DNA of 21,544 nucleotides from NCBI GenBank assembly GCA_020853835.1, contig JADYYC010000352.1, positions 1 through 21,544 of the forward strand, in the 5' to 3' direction. A model generated the notes under the pieces. It had not been told where the DNA came from and ran no database searches. It saw nothing but the letters and a program-made list of their open reading frames with translations. The DNA is from Anaerolineales bacterium (lineage in GTDB: Bacteria; Chloroflexota; Anaerolineae; Anaerolineales; UBA4823). A program made the position numbers and the translations under genes. Below are positions 1 to 6,345 of this stretch, piece by piece (position 1 is the stretch's first letter; each line of letters starts with the position of its first letter).

Positions 1-57
1 CGCGACGAACAATCTTCGCATGTCTTGGAGAGGGACGGGAAATCGAAACGATGACAT
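1..57 (-). CDS. 5' end of an unidentified gene, cut by the window edge
   Basis: An open frame runs leftward off the window, beginning MSSFRFPVPLQDM and staying open for all 19 visible codons. The start is supported by a strong Shine-Dalgarno, GGAGGAG on the minus strand (plus positions 64-70), with 6 nt to the ATG at 57. An in-frame ATG at 63 abuts the Shine-Dalgarno and is therefore less likely. It lies about 90 bp downstream of the SufR-like regulator on the same strand and could be its co-transcribed partner. A TATAAT on the minus strand (149-154), overlapping the regulator's stop codon, could give it a separate promoter. Too little protein is visible to name a function. Confidence 0.45.
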   Translation of the reverse strand, partial: MSSFRFPVPLQDMRRLFVA

Positions 58-149
58 GTTCATCTCCTCCAAATTAAATTGTTAATCAGTAATTATGCTA
101 AAGGATTGACCCGGCTTTTTTGCCTGTCCAATGACGATACTGGTTTTAA

Positions 150-797
150 TTATACCCTGTCCGTATGAACCCAAAATAAGCAATATGGCAAACCGTTTTC
201 GTCTTTGGCGAGGCGGGCTGTCTGCTGTACGGGCTGGCCTAACAGGCGGGATATTATGCCGGCGTCTAAATGACATATCTCGGGATGTTCGTCGATGATG
301 GCGGCATAAGGACAGTGTCCCAACACCACTCTGGGGGAATCGGCGCGCGCCTCCCAGCGCGAGGCGTAATGATGCGCGTTAAGGATCATCGCCAGGCGGT
401 TAAGCCGCTGGGTGAGGTGTTTGGGAAACGACGTTGCGGGATGGTTTTTATCCAGGCAGGCTGTCATTTGGTCTGCCAGCCTGCCAGCCAACCGATCATA
501 GATCAGCCTCACGTGTTCTTCATCGGAGAAAGGCGGGAGCAGCTCGAGCAAGGCCGACGCCAGCAGACCCAGGTTTTCCCCCAGGGAATGCAGCGTCAAA
601 CCGTAGATTTTTCCTGGACGCCCCCTCTGTTTTGGATTAGGGTTATCGAGTTCCTCGATTAACCCTTCATTCTTCAAAATGGATACGTGATATCTCACGT
701 TTTGTTCCGTCATCCGAAAAGCCTGTGTGAGCTCCTGGATGCTGACAGCCCTTTGAGAGCGGATAAACTCGAGGATGCGCTGGCGCATGGTTTTCAT
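150..797 (-). CDS. SufR-like winged-helix transcriptional regulator with C-terminal cysteines
   Basis: A 215-residue DNA-binding regulator. Residues 1-70 form an ArsR/DeoR-like winged helix (QELTQAFRMTEQNVRYHVSIL, then the wing QRGRPGKIYGLT); the QRGRPG wing is typical of the SufR-type family. The C-terminal half has C162-P-Y, C175 and C206 (C-x12-C-x30-C), in the order in which SufR-type proteins hold an Fe-S cluster; C114 is an additional cysteine. Family members repress suf/isc genes and release DNA as cluster status changes; that this one senses Fe-S or redox state is inferred. It diverges from iscX over a 91-bp spacer of palindromes. There is no Shine-Dalgarno. A -10-like TAAAAT ends 6 nt before the ATG, so the mRNA may be leaderless. 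A plain ArsR-family regulator of another signal is the alternative. Confidence 0.8.
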   Translation of the reverse strand: MKTMRQRILEFIRSQRAVSIQELTQAFRMTEQNVRYHVSILKNEGLIEELDNPNPKQRGRPGKIYGLTLHSLGENLGLLASALLELLPPFSDEEHVRLIYDRLAGRLADQMTACLDKNHPATSFPKHLTQRLNRLAMILNAHHYASRWEARADSPRVVLGHCPYAAIIDEHPEICHLDAGIISRLLGQPVQQTARLAKDENGLPYCLFWVHTDRV

Positions 798-803
798 GGC
801 CGA

Positions 804-832
804 ATTTTAACCGATAATTTCGATTATCACAA
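804..832 (-). promoter_or_regulatory. Candidate promoter of the SufR-like regulator
   Basis: On the minus strand a -35-like TTGTGA (plus 827-832) is followed after 17 nt by TAAAAT (plus 804-809). Only 6 nt separate the -10 from the ATG at 797, so transcription would start at or beside the first codon. The -35 overlaps the palindromes at 813-850, so a protein bound there would block this promoter, which suits autoregulation. The -35 is a poor match to consensus. Confidence 0.5.
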
Positions 833-850
833 ATATATATTTGCGATAAT
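813..850. promoter_or_regulatory. Palindromic operator region between the divergent genes
   Basis: Three GATAAT half-sites lie here: 813-818 forward, 823-828 reverse and 845-850 forward. The first pair forms the perfect dyad GATAAT-TTCG-ATTATC (813-828). The second pair flanks CAAATATATATTTG (830-843), itself a perfect 14-bp palindrome, making a 28-bp dyad (823-850) with a single mismatched pair, A829 against C844. The block covers the regulator's -35 and lies just upstream of the iscX -35. It is the natural binding site for the SufR-like protein; that assignment is inferred. Confidence 0.65.
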
Positions 851-854
851 GAGA

Positions 855-882
855 TTGACTTTGAAGCATAAGACGGTATAAT
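855..882 (+). promoter_or_regulatory. Sigma70-type promoter of iscX-nuo, placed for a leaderless transcript
   Basis: TTGACT (855-860), a 16-nt spacer and a consensus TATAAT (877-882). The iscX ATG begins 7 nt after the -10, so the expected transcription start falls at or beside the A of ATG at 889. No Shine-Dalgarno precedes this ATG, which fits leaderless translation. A GATAAT half-site ends 4 nt upstream of the -35. Confidence 0.75.
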
Positions 883-888
883 TGTCCC

Positions 889-1089
889 ATGTACACTTGG
901 GAAGACTCGTTTGCGATTGCACAGGAATTAATGCGTCAACATCCTGAAATCGAGTTGGAACAGGTCTCCCTGGATATGATCTATCGTTGGGTTATAGGTC
1001 TGCAGGAGTTTTCCGATGACCGCGAGCTGGCGAATGATGGAATCCTGGCTGCGATTTATCAAGAATGGTTGGAGGAGGCAAATCCCTGA
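889..1089 (+). CDS. iscX: IscX-like Fe-S assembly accessory protein
   Basis: A 66-residue acidic protein matching the whole of the IscX family (E. coli IscX is also 66 residues). Shared features are W4-x-D6-S7 near the start, V26, D29, W34 in the middle, and the C-terminal run F41-x-D43-D44, N49, I52-L53, I56, W60-L61, E63-A64. In gammaproteobacteria IscX binds the cysteine desulfurase IscS and iron through an acidic face and tunes the rate of cluster assembly, as donor or regulator. Here it is not in an isc operon: it starts the nuo operon, and its TGA overlaps the nuoB ATG as TGATG, implying translational coupling. The start sits directly behind a -10, so it is probably leaderless. No iscS or iscU is visible nearby, so its partner must be encoded elsewhere. 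Confidence 0.85.
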   Translation: MYTWEDSFAIAQELMRQHPEIELEQVSLDMIYRWVIGLQEFSDDRELANDGILAAIYQEWLEEANP

Positions 1090-1766
1090 TGAATGAGATG
1101 AAGCAAAAGAATATCGAATCAACGAAATTTGATATTCCTCCCGAGCTTCAGGGTCAGGTAGAGATTACGACCATTGACAAGATTTACAACTGGGGTCGTC
1201 GCTCATCGATCTGGCCGTTAATGTTTGGGCTTGCATGCTGTGCAATCGAGATGATCTGCACCGCTGCCAGCCGCTATGACTTCGCCCGGTTTGGGATGGA
1301 AATTATGCGTCCCAGCCCGCGCCAGGCCGACCTGATGATCGTCGCAGGCACGGTCACAAAGAAGATGATCCCCCAAATTGTGCGCCTCTATAATCAAATG
1401 CCCGAACCAAAGTACGTCGTGGCGATGGGAGCCTGTGCTTCAGGCGGTGGGCCGTTCAAAGAAGGTTACAACGTCGTCTCGGGCGTCGACCGCTATGTAC
1501 CCGTGGATGTTTATATCCCCGGCTGCCCGCCCACCCCTCAGGCGCTCATACACGGCCTGATCACCTTGCAACGAAAAATTGACACGCAATCGATCAAAAA
1601 AGTCCGCTGGTATAGCAAAGAACCCATCGATGCCATCCCGGTGCCACTGCTTGGCCCCGATGTGGTGGACCCGCGCCAGAATGCCATCATTCGTGAGCAG
1701 GCTGAAAAAATTATAGAACAATCCGAAACCAATGCCGCAGGAACCGCCCAGGTGGAGCAGGCCTGA
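1089..1766 (+). CDS. nuoB: NADH-quinone oxidoreductase subunit B (complex I, N2 cluster subunit)
   Basis: Complex I peripheral-arm subunit carrying the terminal [4Fe-4S] cluster N2 that reduces quinone. From the chosen start it has 225 residues, with the N2 ligands C50-C51 (ACCAIEM), C116 (GACASGGG) and C146 (YIPGCPPTPQAL). The ATG at 1089 is preferred over an in-frame ATG at 1065, because GGAGGAGG (1071-1078) lies 10 nt upstream of it and it overlaps the iscX stop. The C-terminal tail after about residue 195 is charged and variable. nuoA, which normally precedes nuoB, is missing; iscX takes that place. The next gene, nuoCD, begins 14 nt downstream. Confidence 0.96.
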   Translation: MNEMKQKNIESTKFDIPPELQGQVEITTIDKIYNWGRRSSIWPLMFGLACCAIEMICTAASRYDFARFGMEIMRPSPRQADLMIVAGTVTKKMIPQIVRLYNQMPEPKYVVAMGACASGGGPFKEGYNVVSGVDRYVPVDVYIPGCPPTPQALIHGLITLQRKIDTQSIKKVRWYSKEPIDAIPVPLLGPDVVDPRQNAIIREQAEKIIEQSETNAAGTAQVEQA

Positions 1767-1780
1767 ACCAGGAGGAATGG

Positions 1781-3538
1781 ATGAGCGAGCAAACTGCGAT
1801 ACCCGTACACGAAATCACGCCCGCGGCAGATCTGGCAGCCCGTTTCCCAGGCGCCGTAACGGTTGATACGCGCAAAGGATATGAGGGATGCATCGTTGAC
1901 CGAGATCACCTGGTCGAAGTTGCGACTGCGGTCCGAGATGAATTTGGCTACGATTACCTCTCTTCCGTGACGGGCGTGGATTACCTGCCCGAGGGCATGA
2001 TGGAGGTGGTCTATCATGCGTACAAGACGACTGGCGGGCCTGGACTGGCCTTTAAAGCTCAGACCCCGCGCGACGACGCAGTCGTACCATCGTTGGTGGC
2101 GGTTTACCCTGGAGCAGACCTCCAAGAGCGCGAAGCCTGGGATTTGCTGGGAATTCGCTTCGAAGGCCACCCCGATTTGCGCCGGATCCTGATGTGGGAG
2201 GGGTTTGCAGGGCATCCGCTGCGAAAAGATTGGAAAGAGCCCTACTTCGAAGAAGAGGGGAAACCCTTCAAAAACCGCTGGCCGGATGGTCAGGTTTATC
2301 GCATCGAAGATAAAAACCCCTTTGATAACAATGTTCAATACCCCGAGGGTTTTGACCCGGCGCAGTTCGAAGTGGACGACGAATCCCTGCTTTATGAGAG
2401 CCTCAAGCGTTCGATTCGTGGGCGTGATTCAGCCCTCGATACTGACGTGATCATGGTCAACATGGGCCCGCAGCACCCCTCGACCCACGGCGTCTTCCGG
2501 GTTGCCGTTGCCCTGGAGGGCGAGAAAATCGTCGCGCTAAAGCCCGTGATGGGTTATCTGCATCGTAATCACGAGAAAATTGGCGAGAGGAACACTTTCC
2601 TCCACAATATGCCTTTTACAGACCGGCTGGATTATCTTTCCTCGCTGAGCAACAATTTCGGTTACGCGCTGGCGGTGGAGAAACTCATGAATATTCGGCC
2701 GCCTGAGCGGGCTGAATATTTGCGGGTCATCATGGCCGAGCTAACCCGTATCAGCAACCACCTCTTTGCAGTCGGGACGTTTTTAAACGACCTGGGCGCA
2801 TATTTCACGCCGGTTCTGTATGCGATCGAAGAGCGCGAGCTCATCCTGGATATTTTCGAGGCGACGACCGGTTCGCGCATGATGTGCAATTACTTCCGCT
2901 TTGGCGGCCTGACGCGTGATTTGCCGGAAGGGATCGCCGAGAAGATCCGCCGCCTGGTCTATGAGCGCCTGCCCCGGAAAATCGATGAGTTGGATCTTTA
3001 CTTGACGAACAACGAGGTCGTGCGCTCGCGCACCGAAGGGGTGGGCGTCCTCACCCCCGAACAGGCCATCGCCTACTCAACCTGCGGGCCGGTGCTGCGC
3101 GCCTCGGGCGTGCCATACGACATCCGCCGCGCCGAACCTTACAGCATCTATGACCGCTTCGATTTCGACGTCGCGGTGCGTTATCACGGTGATACCTATG
3201 ACCGCTACCTCATCCGGATTGACGAGCTGCGGCAGAGCGTGCGCATCTTGCAGCAGGCGATCAAAGACCTGCCCGAGGGACCGATCCAGGAGGGCAAGCC
3301 ACAGTACCAGGTGCGCGTGCCGGCTGGAGAAGCATACGGCAGGGTGGAGGGGCCAAAAGGCGAGCTGGGTTTCTACGTGATTTCTACCGGCAAGCCGAAC
3401 CCGTGGCGGTATCATGTCCGGGCGCCATCGTTCATCAACCTGACTGGCTACGAGAAGATGTGCGTGGGAAATAAAGTCGCCGACGTTGTGGCAATCCTGG
3501 GCTCAATCGACATCGTATTGGGCGAAACCGATCGATAA
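1781..3538 (+). CDS. nuoCD: Fused NADH-quinone oxidoreductase subunits C and D
   Basis: A 585-residue fusion of two hydrophilic complex I subunits, as in E. coli. The NuoC part (about 1-180) carries EREAWDLLGIRFEGHPDLRR (116-135) and GHPLRKDW. A linker of about 40 residues leads to NuoD (about 222-585) with GPQHPSTHGV (229-238), GYLHRN (258-263), TDRLDY (280-285) and the C-terminal DIVLGETDR. The histidine of GPQHPSTHG and the tyrosine of TDRLDY line the quinone pocket in known structures. The paired CxxC motifs of [NiFe]-hydrogenase large subunits are absent, so this is a true complex I subunit, not an Ech/Mbh hydrogenase. AGGAGG at 1770-1775 supports the start at 1781. It lies between nuoB and nuoI. 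Confidence 0.96.
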   Translation: MSEQTAIPVHEITPAADLAARFPGAVTVDTRKGYEGCIVDRDHLVEVATAVRDEFGYDYLSSVTGVDYLPEGMMEVVYHAYKTTGGPGLAFKAQTPRDDAVVPSLVAVYPGADLQEREAWDLLGIRFEGHPDLRRILMWEGFAGHPLRKDWKEPYFEEEGKPFKNRWPDGQVYRIEDKNPFDNNVQYPEGFDPAQFEVDDESLLYESLKRSIRGRDSALDTDVIMVNMGPQHPSTHGVFRVAVALEGEKIVALKPVMGYLHRNHEKIGERNTFLHNMPFTDRLDYLSSLSNNFGYALAVEKLMNIRPPERAEYLRVIMAELTRISNHLFAVGTFLNDLGAYFTPVLYAIEERELILDIFEATTGSRMMCNYFRFGGLTRDLPEGIAEKIRRLVYERLPRKIDELDLYLTNNEVVRSRTEGVGVLTPEQAIAYSTCGPVLRASGVPYDIRRAEPYSIYDRFDFDVAVRYHGDTYDRYLIRIDELRQSVRILQQAIKDLPEGPIQEGKPQYQVRVPAGEAYGRVEGPKGELGFYVISTGKPNPWRYHVRAPSFINLTGYEKMCVGNKVADVVAILGSIDIVLGETDR

Positions 3539-3564
3539 TCAGGGAACCTAGGGAGAGATTTATT

Positions 3565-4173
3565 ATGGATGGAATGGGAATTGTCAGGGGCCTGGGTGTA
3601 ACCCTTAAGCGCTTCCTGGATACCTATATCGAAGATATCCGCTGGTTTGGAAAGCGCTATTACACGGAAGAAGGCGTCAAGCACCGGATGAGCACCGACG
3701 CGCGCGGCATTTTCACTATTCAATACCCAGAAGAGAAGCTTCCCGTCCCCGAGGAATTTCGCTTCTTGCCTTTTTTGTTGTATGATGTGGGTCCGAACGG
3801 TGAAGAGCACATCCGCTGCACCTCATGCGGCATCTGTCCCAAGGTATGCCCGCCGCAATGCATTTGGATCGTAAGGACAAATGACCCGAATACAGGACGC
3901 CCGATCCCCGAACCAGAGAAGTTCTTTATCGACATGGATATCTGCATGAACTGCGGCCTTTGCGCCGAGTACTGTCCATTCGATGCGATCAAGATGGACC
4001 ACGATTACGAGCTTTCGGTGTATGATCGGCATGCCAAGAACCTGTTTGATAAGGAAAAGCTGCTAAAACCGACATCCTATTATGCTGATATCCGCCCGGT
4101 GAATTATGCGCGCGAAGAAGCCGCTCGGGCAGAAGCGGAGGCCGCCAAGGCAGCCCGGCATAGTAAAGAATAA
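3565..4173 (+). CDS. nuoI: NADH-quinone oxidoreductase subunit I (two [4Fe-4S] ferredoxin domain)
   Basis: A 202-residue complex I subunit passing electrons through two [4Fe-4S] clusters (N6a, N6b) toward NuoB. The ligand sets are C85-x2-C88-x2-C91-x3-C95 and C127-x2-C130-x2-C133-x3-C137, each followed by proline. The N-terminal stretch (GIVRGLGVTLKRFLDTY) is the amphipathic segment that lies on the membrane arm. The C-terminal 20 residues are an Ala/Glu-rich helix outside the core family. GGGAGAG (3551-3557) precedes the ATG. nuoH, usually between nuoD and nuoI, is absent here. The protein could serve a NADH-independent, ferredoxin- or F420-linked complex I, but nothing visible decides that. 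Confidence 0.94.
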   Translation: MDGMGIVRGLGVTLKRFLDTYIEDIRWFGKRYYTEEGVKHRMSTDARGIFTIQYPEEKLPVPEEFRFLPFLLYDVGPNGEEHIRCTSCGICPKVCPPQCIWIVRTNDPNTGRPIPEPEKFFIDMDICMNCGLCAEYCPFDAIKMDHDYELSVYDRHAKNLFDKEKLLKPTSYYADIRPVNYAREEAARAEAEAAKAARHSKE

Positions 4174-4199
4174 CTATCTAAACATCTGAAAGGTAAATA

Positions 4200-5285
4200 A
4201 TGACTGATCAAAACAAGGTGAGCGCCGAGTCTGTGCTCGGTGCATTAAGCAAAGTTCAGGAGCCGGAGCTCCATAAAGACCTGGTTTCACTGAACATGAT
4301 CCGCGATCTGGAAGTGGATCAGGGGAAGGTGCGCTTCACGATCATGCTGACCACGCCGGCTTGTCCGCTCAAAAGCCAGATCGAGCGTGAAGCAAAGGCC
4401 GCCGTCACAGCGCTTGAGGGTGTGCGCGAAGTCGAAATAAAGATGGATGCAAGCGTGCCGAACGACGGCCGCTCGCGCGGGCTGTTGCAGCTCCCCATTC
4501 GCAACGCGGTCGCCGTGGCGTCTGGCAAGGGCGGGGTGGGAAAGTCTACCGTGGCGGTCAACATGGCAGTGGTGCTGGCGCAAAGTGGGGCGCGGGTGGG
4601 GTTGTTGGATGCGGATATCTACGGTCCTAACATCCCGACCATGATGGGTGTAGATCACCTGCCCGCCGCGACCGCGGATAAATTGGTTCCGGCAGAATCG
4701 TTCAATGTGAAAATGATGTCAATCGGTTTTATGGTGAAGTCCGACCAGCCGTTGATCTGGCGCGGCCCGATGCTGCATTCTGCAATTCGCCAGTTTTTGA
4801 CCGACGTGGATTGGGGAGAGTTGGATTACCTGATCGTCGACCTGCCGCCCGGCACAGGAGACGCAGCCTTGAGCCTGGCGCAGTCATTGCCGCTCAGCGG
4901 AGGGGTGATCGTCACGCTTCCACAGCAGGTATCGCTGGACGACGCTCGCCGCGGGCTGGAGATGTTCCGCCAGTTGGATGTCGAGATTTTCGGCGTAGTT
5001 GAAAATATGAGCTACCTTGAGCTTCCAGACGGCACCCGGATGGATATCTTTGGGTCTGGAGGCGGACAGGCCCTGGCAGATGAGGCGGGCGTGCCGTTTA
5101 TCGGCGCCATTCCAATGGATCCGGCGGTGCGCCAGGGAGGCGATAATGGGGTGCCGGTTGTGATTTCGCAGCCCAATTCGCCAGTCGCGGTAGCTTTACG
5201 CAGCATATCTGAGAACGTCGCGGCGAAGATCAGCGTCGCAGCGGTCAGAGGATCGAATTTCATCCCGATTAACGTGATCGGTTAA
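4200..5285 (+). CDS. mrp: Mrp/ApbC-family P-loop ATPase with N-terminal MIP18 domain, lacking the CxxC motif
   Basis: A 361-residue Mrp/NBP35-type ATPase. Residues 1-85 form a MIP18 (DUF59) domain with the conserved TTPACP (C55). The ATPase domain has the deviant Walker A GKGGVGKST (109-117), DADIYGPN (137-144), and DLPPGTGDA (214-222). Relatives carry Fe-S clusters to target apoproteins, binding them at a CxxC after the VENMS motif. Here that place reads VENMSYLELPDG (267-278) with no cysteine, and C55 is the only cysteine in the protein. Similar cysteine-less variants occur in other phyla, as I recall. It follows nuoI by 26 nt with GAAAGGT (4188-4194) upstream, so it is probably co-transcribed and may serve assembly of the Nuo clusters; that role is inferred. 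Confidence 0.92.
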   Translation: MTDQNKVSAESVLGALSKVQEPELHKDLVSLNMIRDLEVDQGKVRFTIMLTTPACPLKSQIEREAKAAVTALEGVREVEIKMDASVPNDGRSRGLLQLPIRNAVAVASGKGGVGKSTVAVNMAVVLAQSGARVGLLDADIYGPNIPTMMGVDHLPAATADKLVPAESFNVKMMSIGFMVKSDQPLIWRGPMLHSAIRQFLTDVDWGELDYLIVDLPPGTGDAALSLAQSLPLSGGVIVTLPQQVSLDDARRGLEMFRQLDVEIFGVVENMSYLELPDGTRMDIFGSGGGQALADEAGVPFIGAIPMDPAVRQGGDNGVPVVISQPNSPVAVALRSISENVAAKISVAAVRGSNFIPINVIG

Positions 5286-5292
5286 GGAAGGT

Positions 5293-5326
5293 CGGGGCGA
5301 CTGGAGAATTTTTTCTGGACGCCCCG
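5293..5326 (+). terminator. GC hairpin after mrp, possible terminator or attenuator
   Basis: Perfect 7-bp arms CGGGGCG (5293-5299) and CGCCCCG (5320-5326) enclose 20 nt, within which AGAA/TTCT can also pair. The tail is GTTTATAATT rather than a clean T run, so termination strength is uncertain. It begins 7 nt after the mrp stop and ends just before the -10 ahead of ricT, so it probably marks a transcription unit boundary. Confidence 0.45.
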
Positions 5327-5328
5327 TT

Positions 5329-5334
5329 TATAAT
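5329..5334 (+). promoter_or_regulatory. Consensus -10 TATAAT directly before ricT
   Basis: A perfect TATAAT with 7 nt to the ricT ATG, so a start of transcription would fall on the A of ATG (5342). No Shine-Dalgarno is present before ricT, which fits a leaderless message. No convincing -35 lies 16-18 nt upstream; the spacer is occupied by the hairpin's 3' arm. Confidence 0.5.
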
Positions 5335-5341
5335 TGTCAAA

Positions 5342-6343
5342 ATGGAACCTTATATTGTCGGTGTTCGTTTTCAAAAGGGTGGGAAAGTATACCACTTTGA
5401 TGCCAGCCGTTGCTGTGAGCTGCAAGTAGGGGATTATGCGGTGGTTGAAACCAGCCGCGGCAGACAGCTTGGCGAAGTCGTGCAGGTTGTCGAGGACCCC
5501 TCCGCGCCGCCCGAAGGGACGTGGAAACCGATCGCGCGCAAAGCAAATGCGCGCGATCTCGTCTTGCGCCAGCTCTGGCAGAAGAAGGAGCTGGAAGCGA
5601 CCATCAACTGTCGGGAAAAACTAAAAGAGACCGGCATCCCGGGCGTTAAGATCGTTACGGCTGAATTCACCTTTGACGGCTCCCGTCTTTCTTTCCTGTA
5701 CAGCACAGAAACCGAGGGCAAGGTCGATCTGCGCAAGCTGAACAATGCCATGCAGCGGCTTTATCCCCGCTCGCGCGTGGAAATGCGCCAGATCGGCCCT
5801 CGCGATGTCGCCAAGTACCTGGGGGGTATGGGCGCCTGTGGCCTCGAAAAACGCTGCTGCACGATGTTTCTAACCGAATTCAGCCCGATCTCGATCAAGA
5901 TGGCGAAGGAGCAGGGGATCTCGCTGACCCCTTCTGAAATCACCGGGATGTGCGGGCGGCTTCGCTGCTGCCTGATTTACGAGTATGAACAGTATGTTGA
6001 GGCGCGCAAGAGCCTGCCAAAACGCGGCAAGCGTGTGATGACCCCCAAAGGCGAGGGCAAGGTTGAAGACGTTTATCCGCTCAAACAGAGCGTGATCGTC
6101 TCCCTCCTGGACGGCACACGGGTCGAGTATGCCCATGCTGAGGTGCAACCGTACGAAGAGTATGAAGCCCTGAAGAACAAGGCCCAACAACCTTGCGCCA
6201 AACACGAAGGCGGTGAATGCGATTGCGGGAAAGACCAGGGCGCTCCGCCCGACGAGCAGGCCGCGCCCCAACCCCCAGAGGAGCCGCGGCGATATTATCC
6301 CACCCAGGGTAGAAAATCCAAGAAACATCGCAGGAAAAAATAG
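5342..6343 (+). CDS. ricT: RicT/YaaT-like PSP1 C-terminal domain protein
   Basis: A 333-residue PSP1-domain protein of the RicT (YaaT) family. B. subtilis RicT joins RicA and RicF in a complex that carries [4Fe-4S] clusters and steers RNase Y mRNA processing. The conserved core here includes GACGLEKRCCTMFL (C166, C172, C173), SPISIKMAKEQGISL and GMCGRLRCCLIYE (C204, C209, C210), the cysteines expected to hold clusters. A C-terminal extension after about 270 adds C285, C293 and C295 (CDCGK) and ends in a strongly basic tail (GRKSKKHRRKK) that could touch nucleic acid. No Ric partner or RNase Y is in the window. The gene appears to have its own -10. The downstream PIG-L gene starts 2 nt after its stop, so the two share a transcript. 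Confidence 0.85.
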   Translation: MEPYIVGVRFQKGGKVYHFDASRCCELQVGDYAVVETSRGRQLGEVVQVVEDPSAPPEGTWKPIARKANARDLVLRQLWQKKELEATINCREKLKETGIPGVKIVTAEFTFDGSRLSFLYSTETEGKVDLRKLNNAMQRLYPRSRVEMRQIGPRDVAKYLGGMGACGLEKRCCTMFLTEFSPISIKMAKEQGISLTPSEITGMCGRLRCCLIYEYEQYVEARKSLPKRGKRVMTPKGEGKVEDVYPLKQSVIVSLLDGTRVEYAHAEVQPYEEYEALKNKAQQPCAKHEGGECDCGKDQGAPPDEQAAPQPPEEPRRYYPTQGRKSKKHRRKK

Positions 6344-6345
6344 GC

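Noticed and set aside
104..130. TTGACC on the plus strand near the left edge as a promoter
   Set aside because: No -10 at 16-18 nt and no plus-strand gene follows within reach.
82..276. 64-codon minus-strand frame over the regulator's 3' end
   Set aside because: Overlaps the conserved C-terminal cysteine region of the regulator in another frame; no start signal.
1065..1088. Upstream ATG for nuoB at 1065
   Set aside because: It lies upstream of the GGAGGAGG at 1071-1078, which serves the ATG at 1089; the extra eight residues are not part of NuoB.
1538..2338. 266-codon open frame on the minus strand across nuoB/nuoCD
   Set aside because: Overlaps two well-supported genes and their junction, no recognisable domain, no ribosome site.
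1089..4173. NuoB-CD-I as an Ech/Mbh-type [NiFe] hydrogenase
   Set aside because: The NuoD part lacks the two CxxC nickel-ligand motifs and ends in the complex I form GETDR; NuoC and NuoI are also of complex I type.
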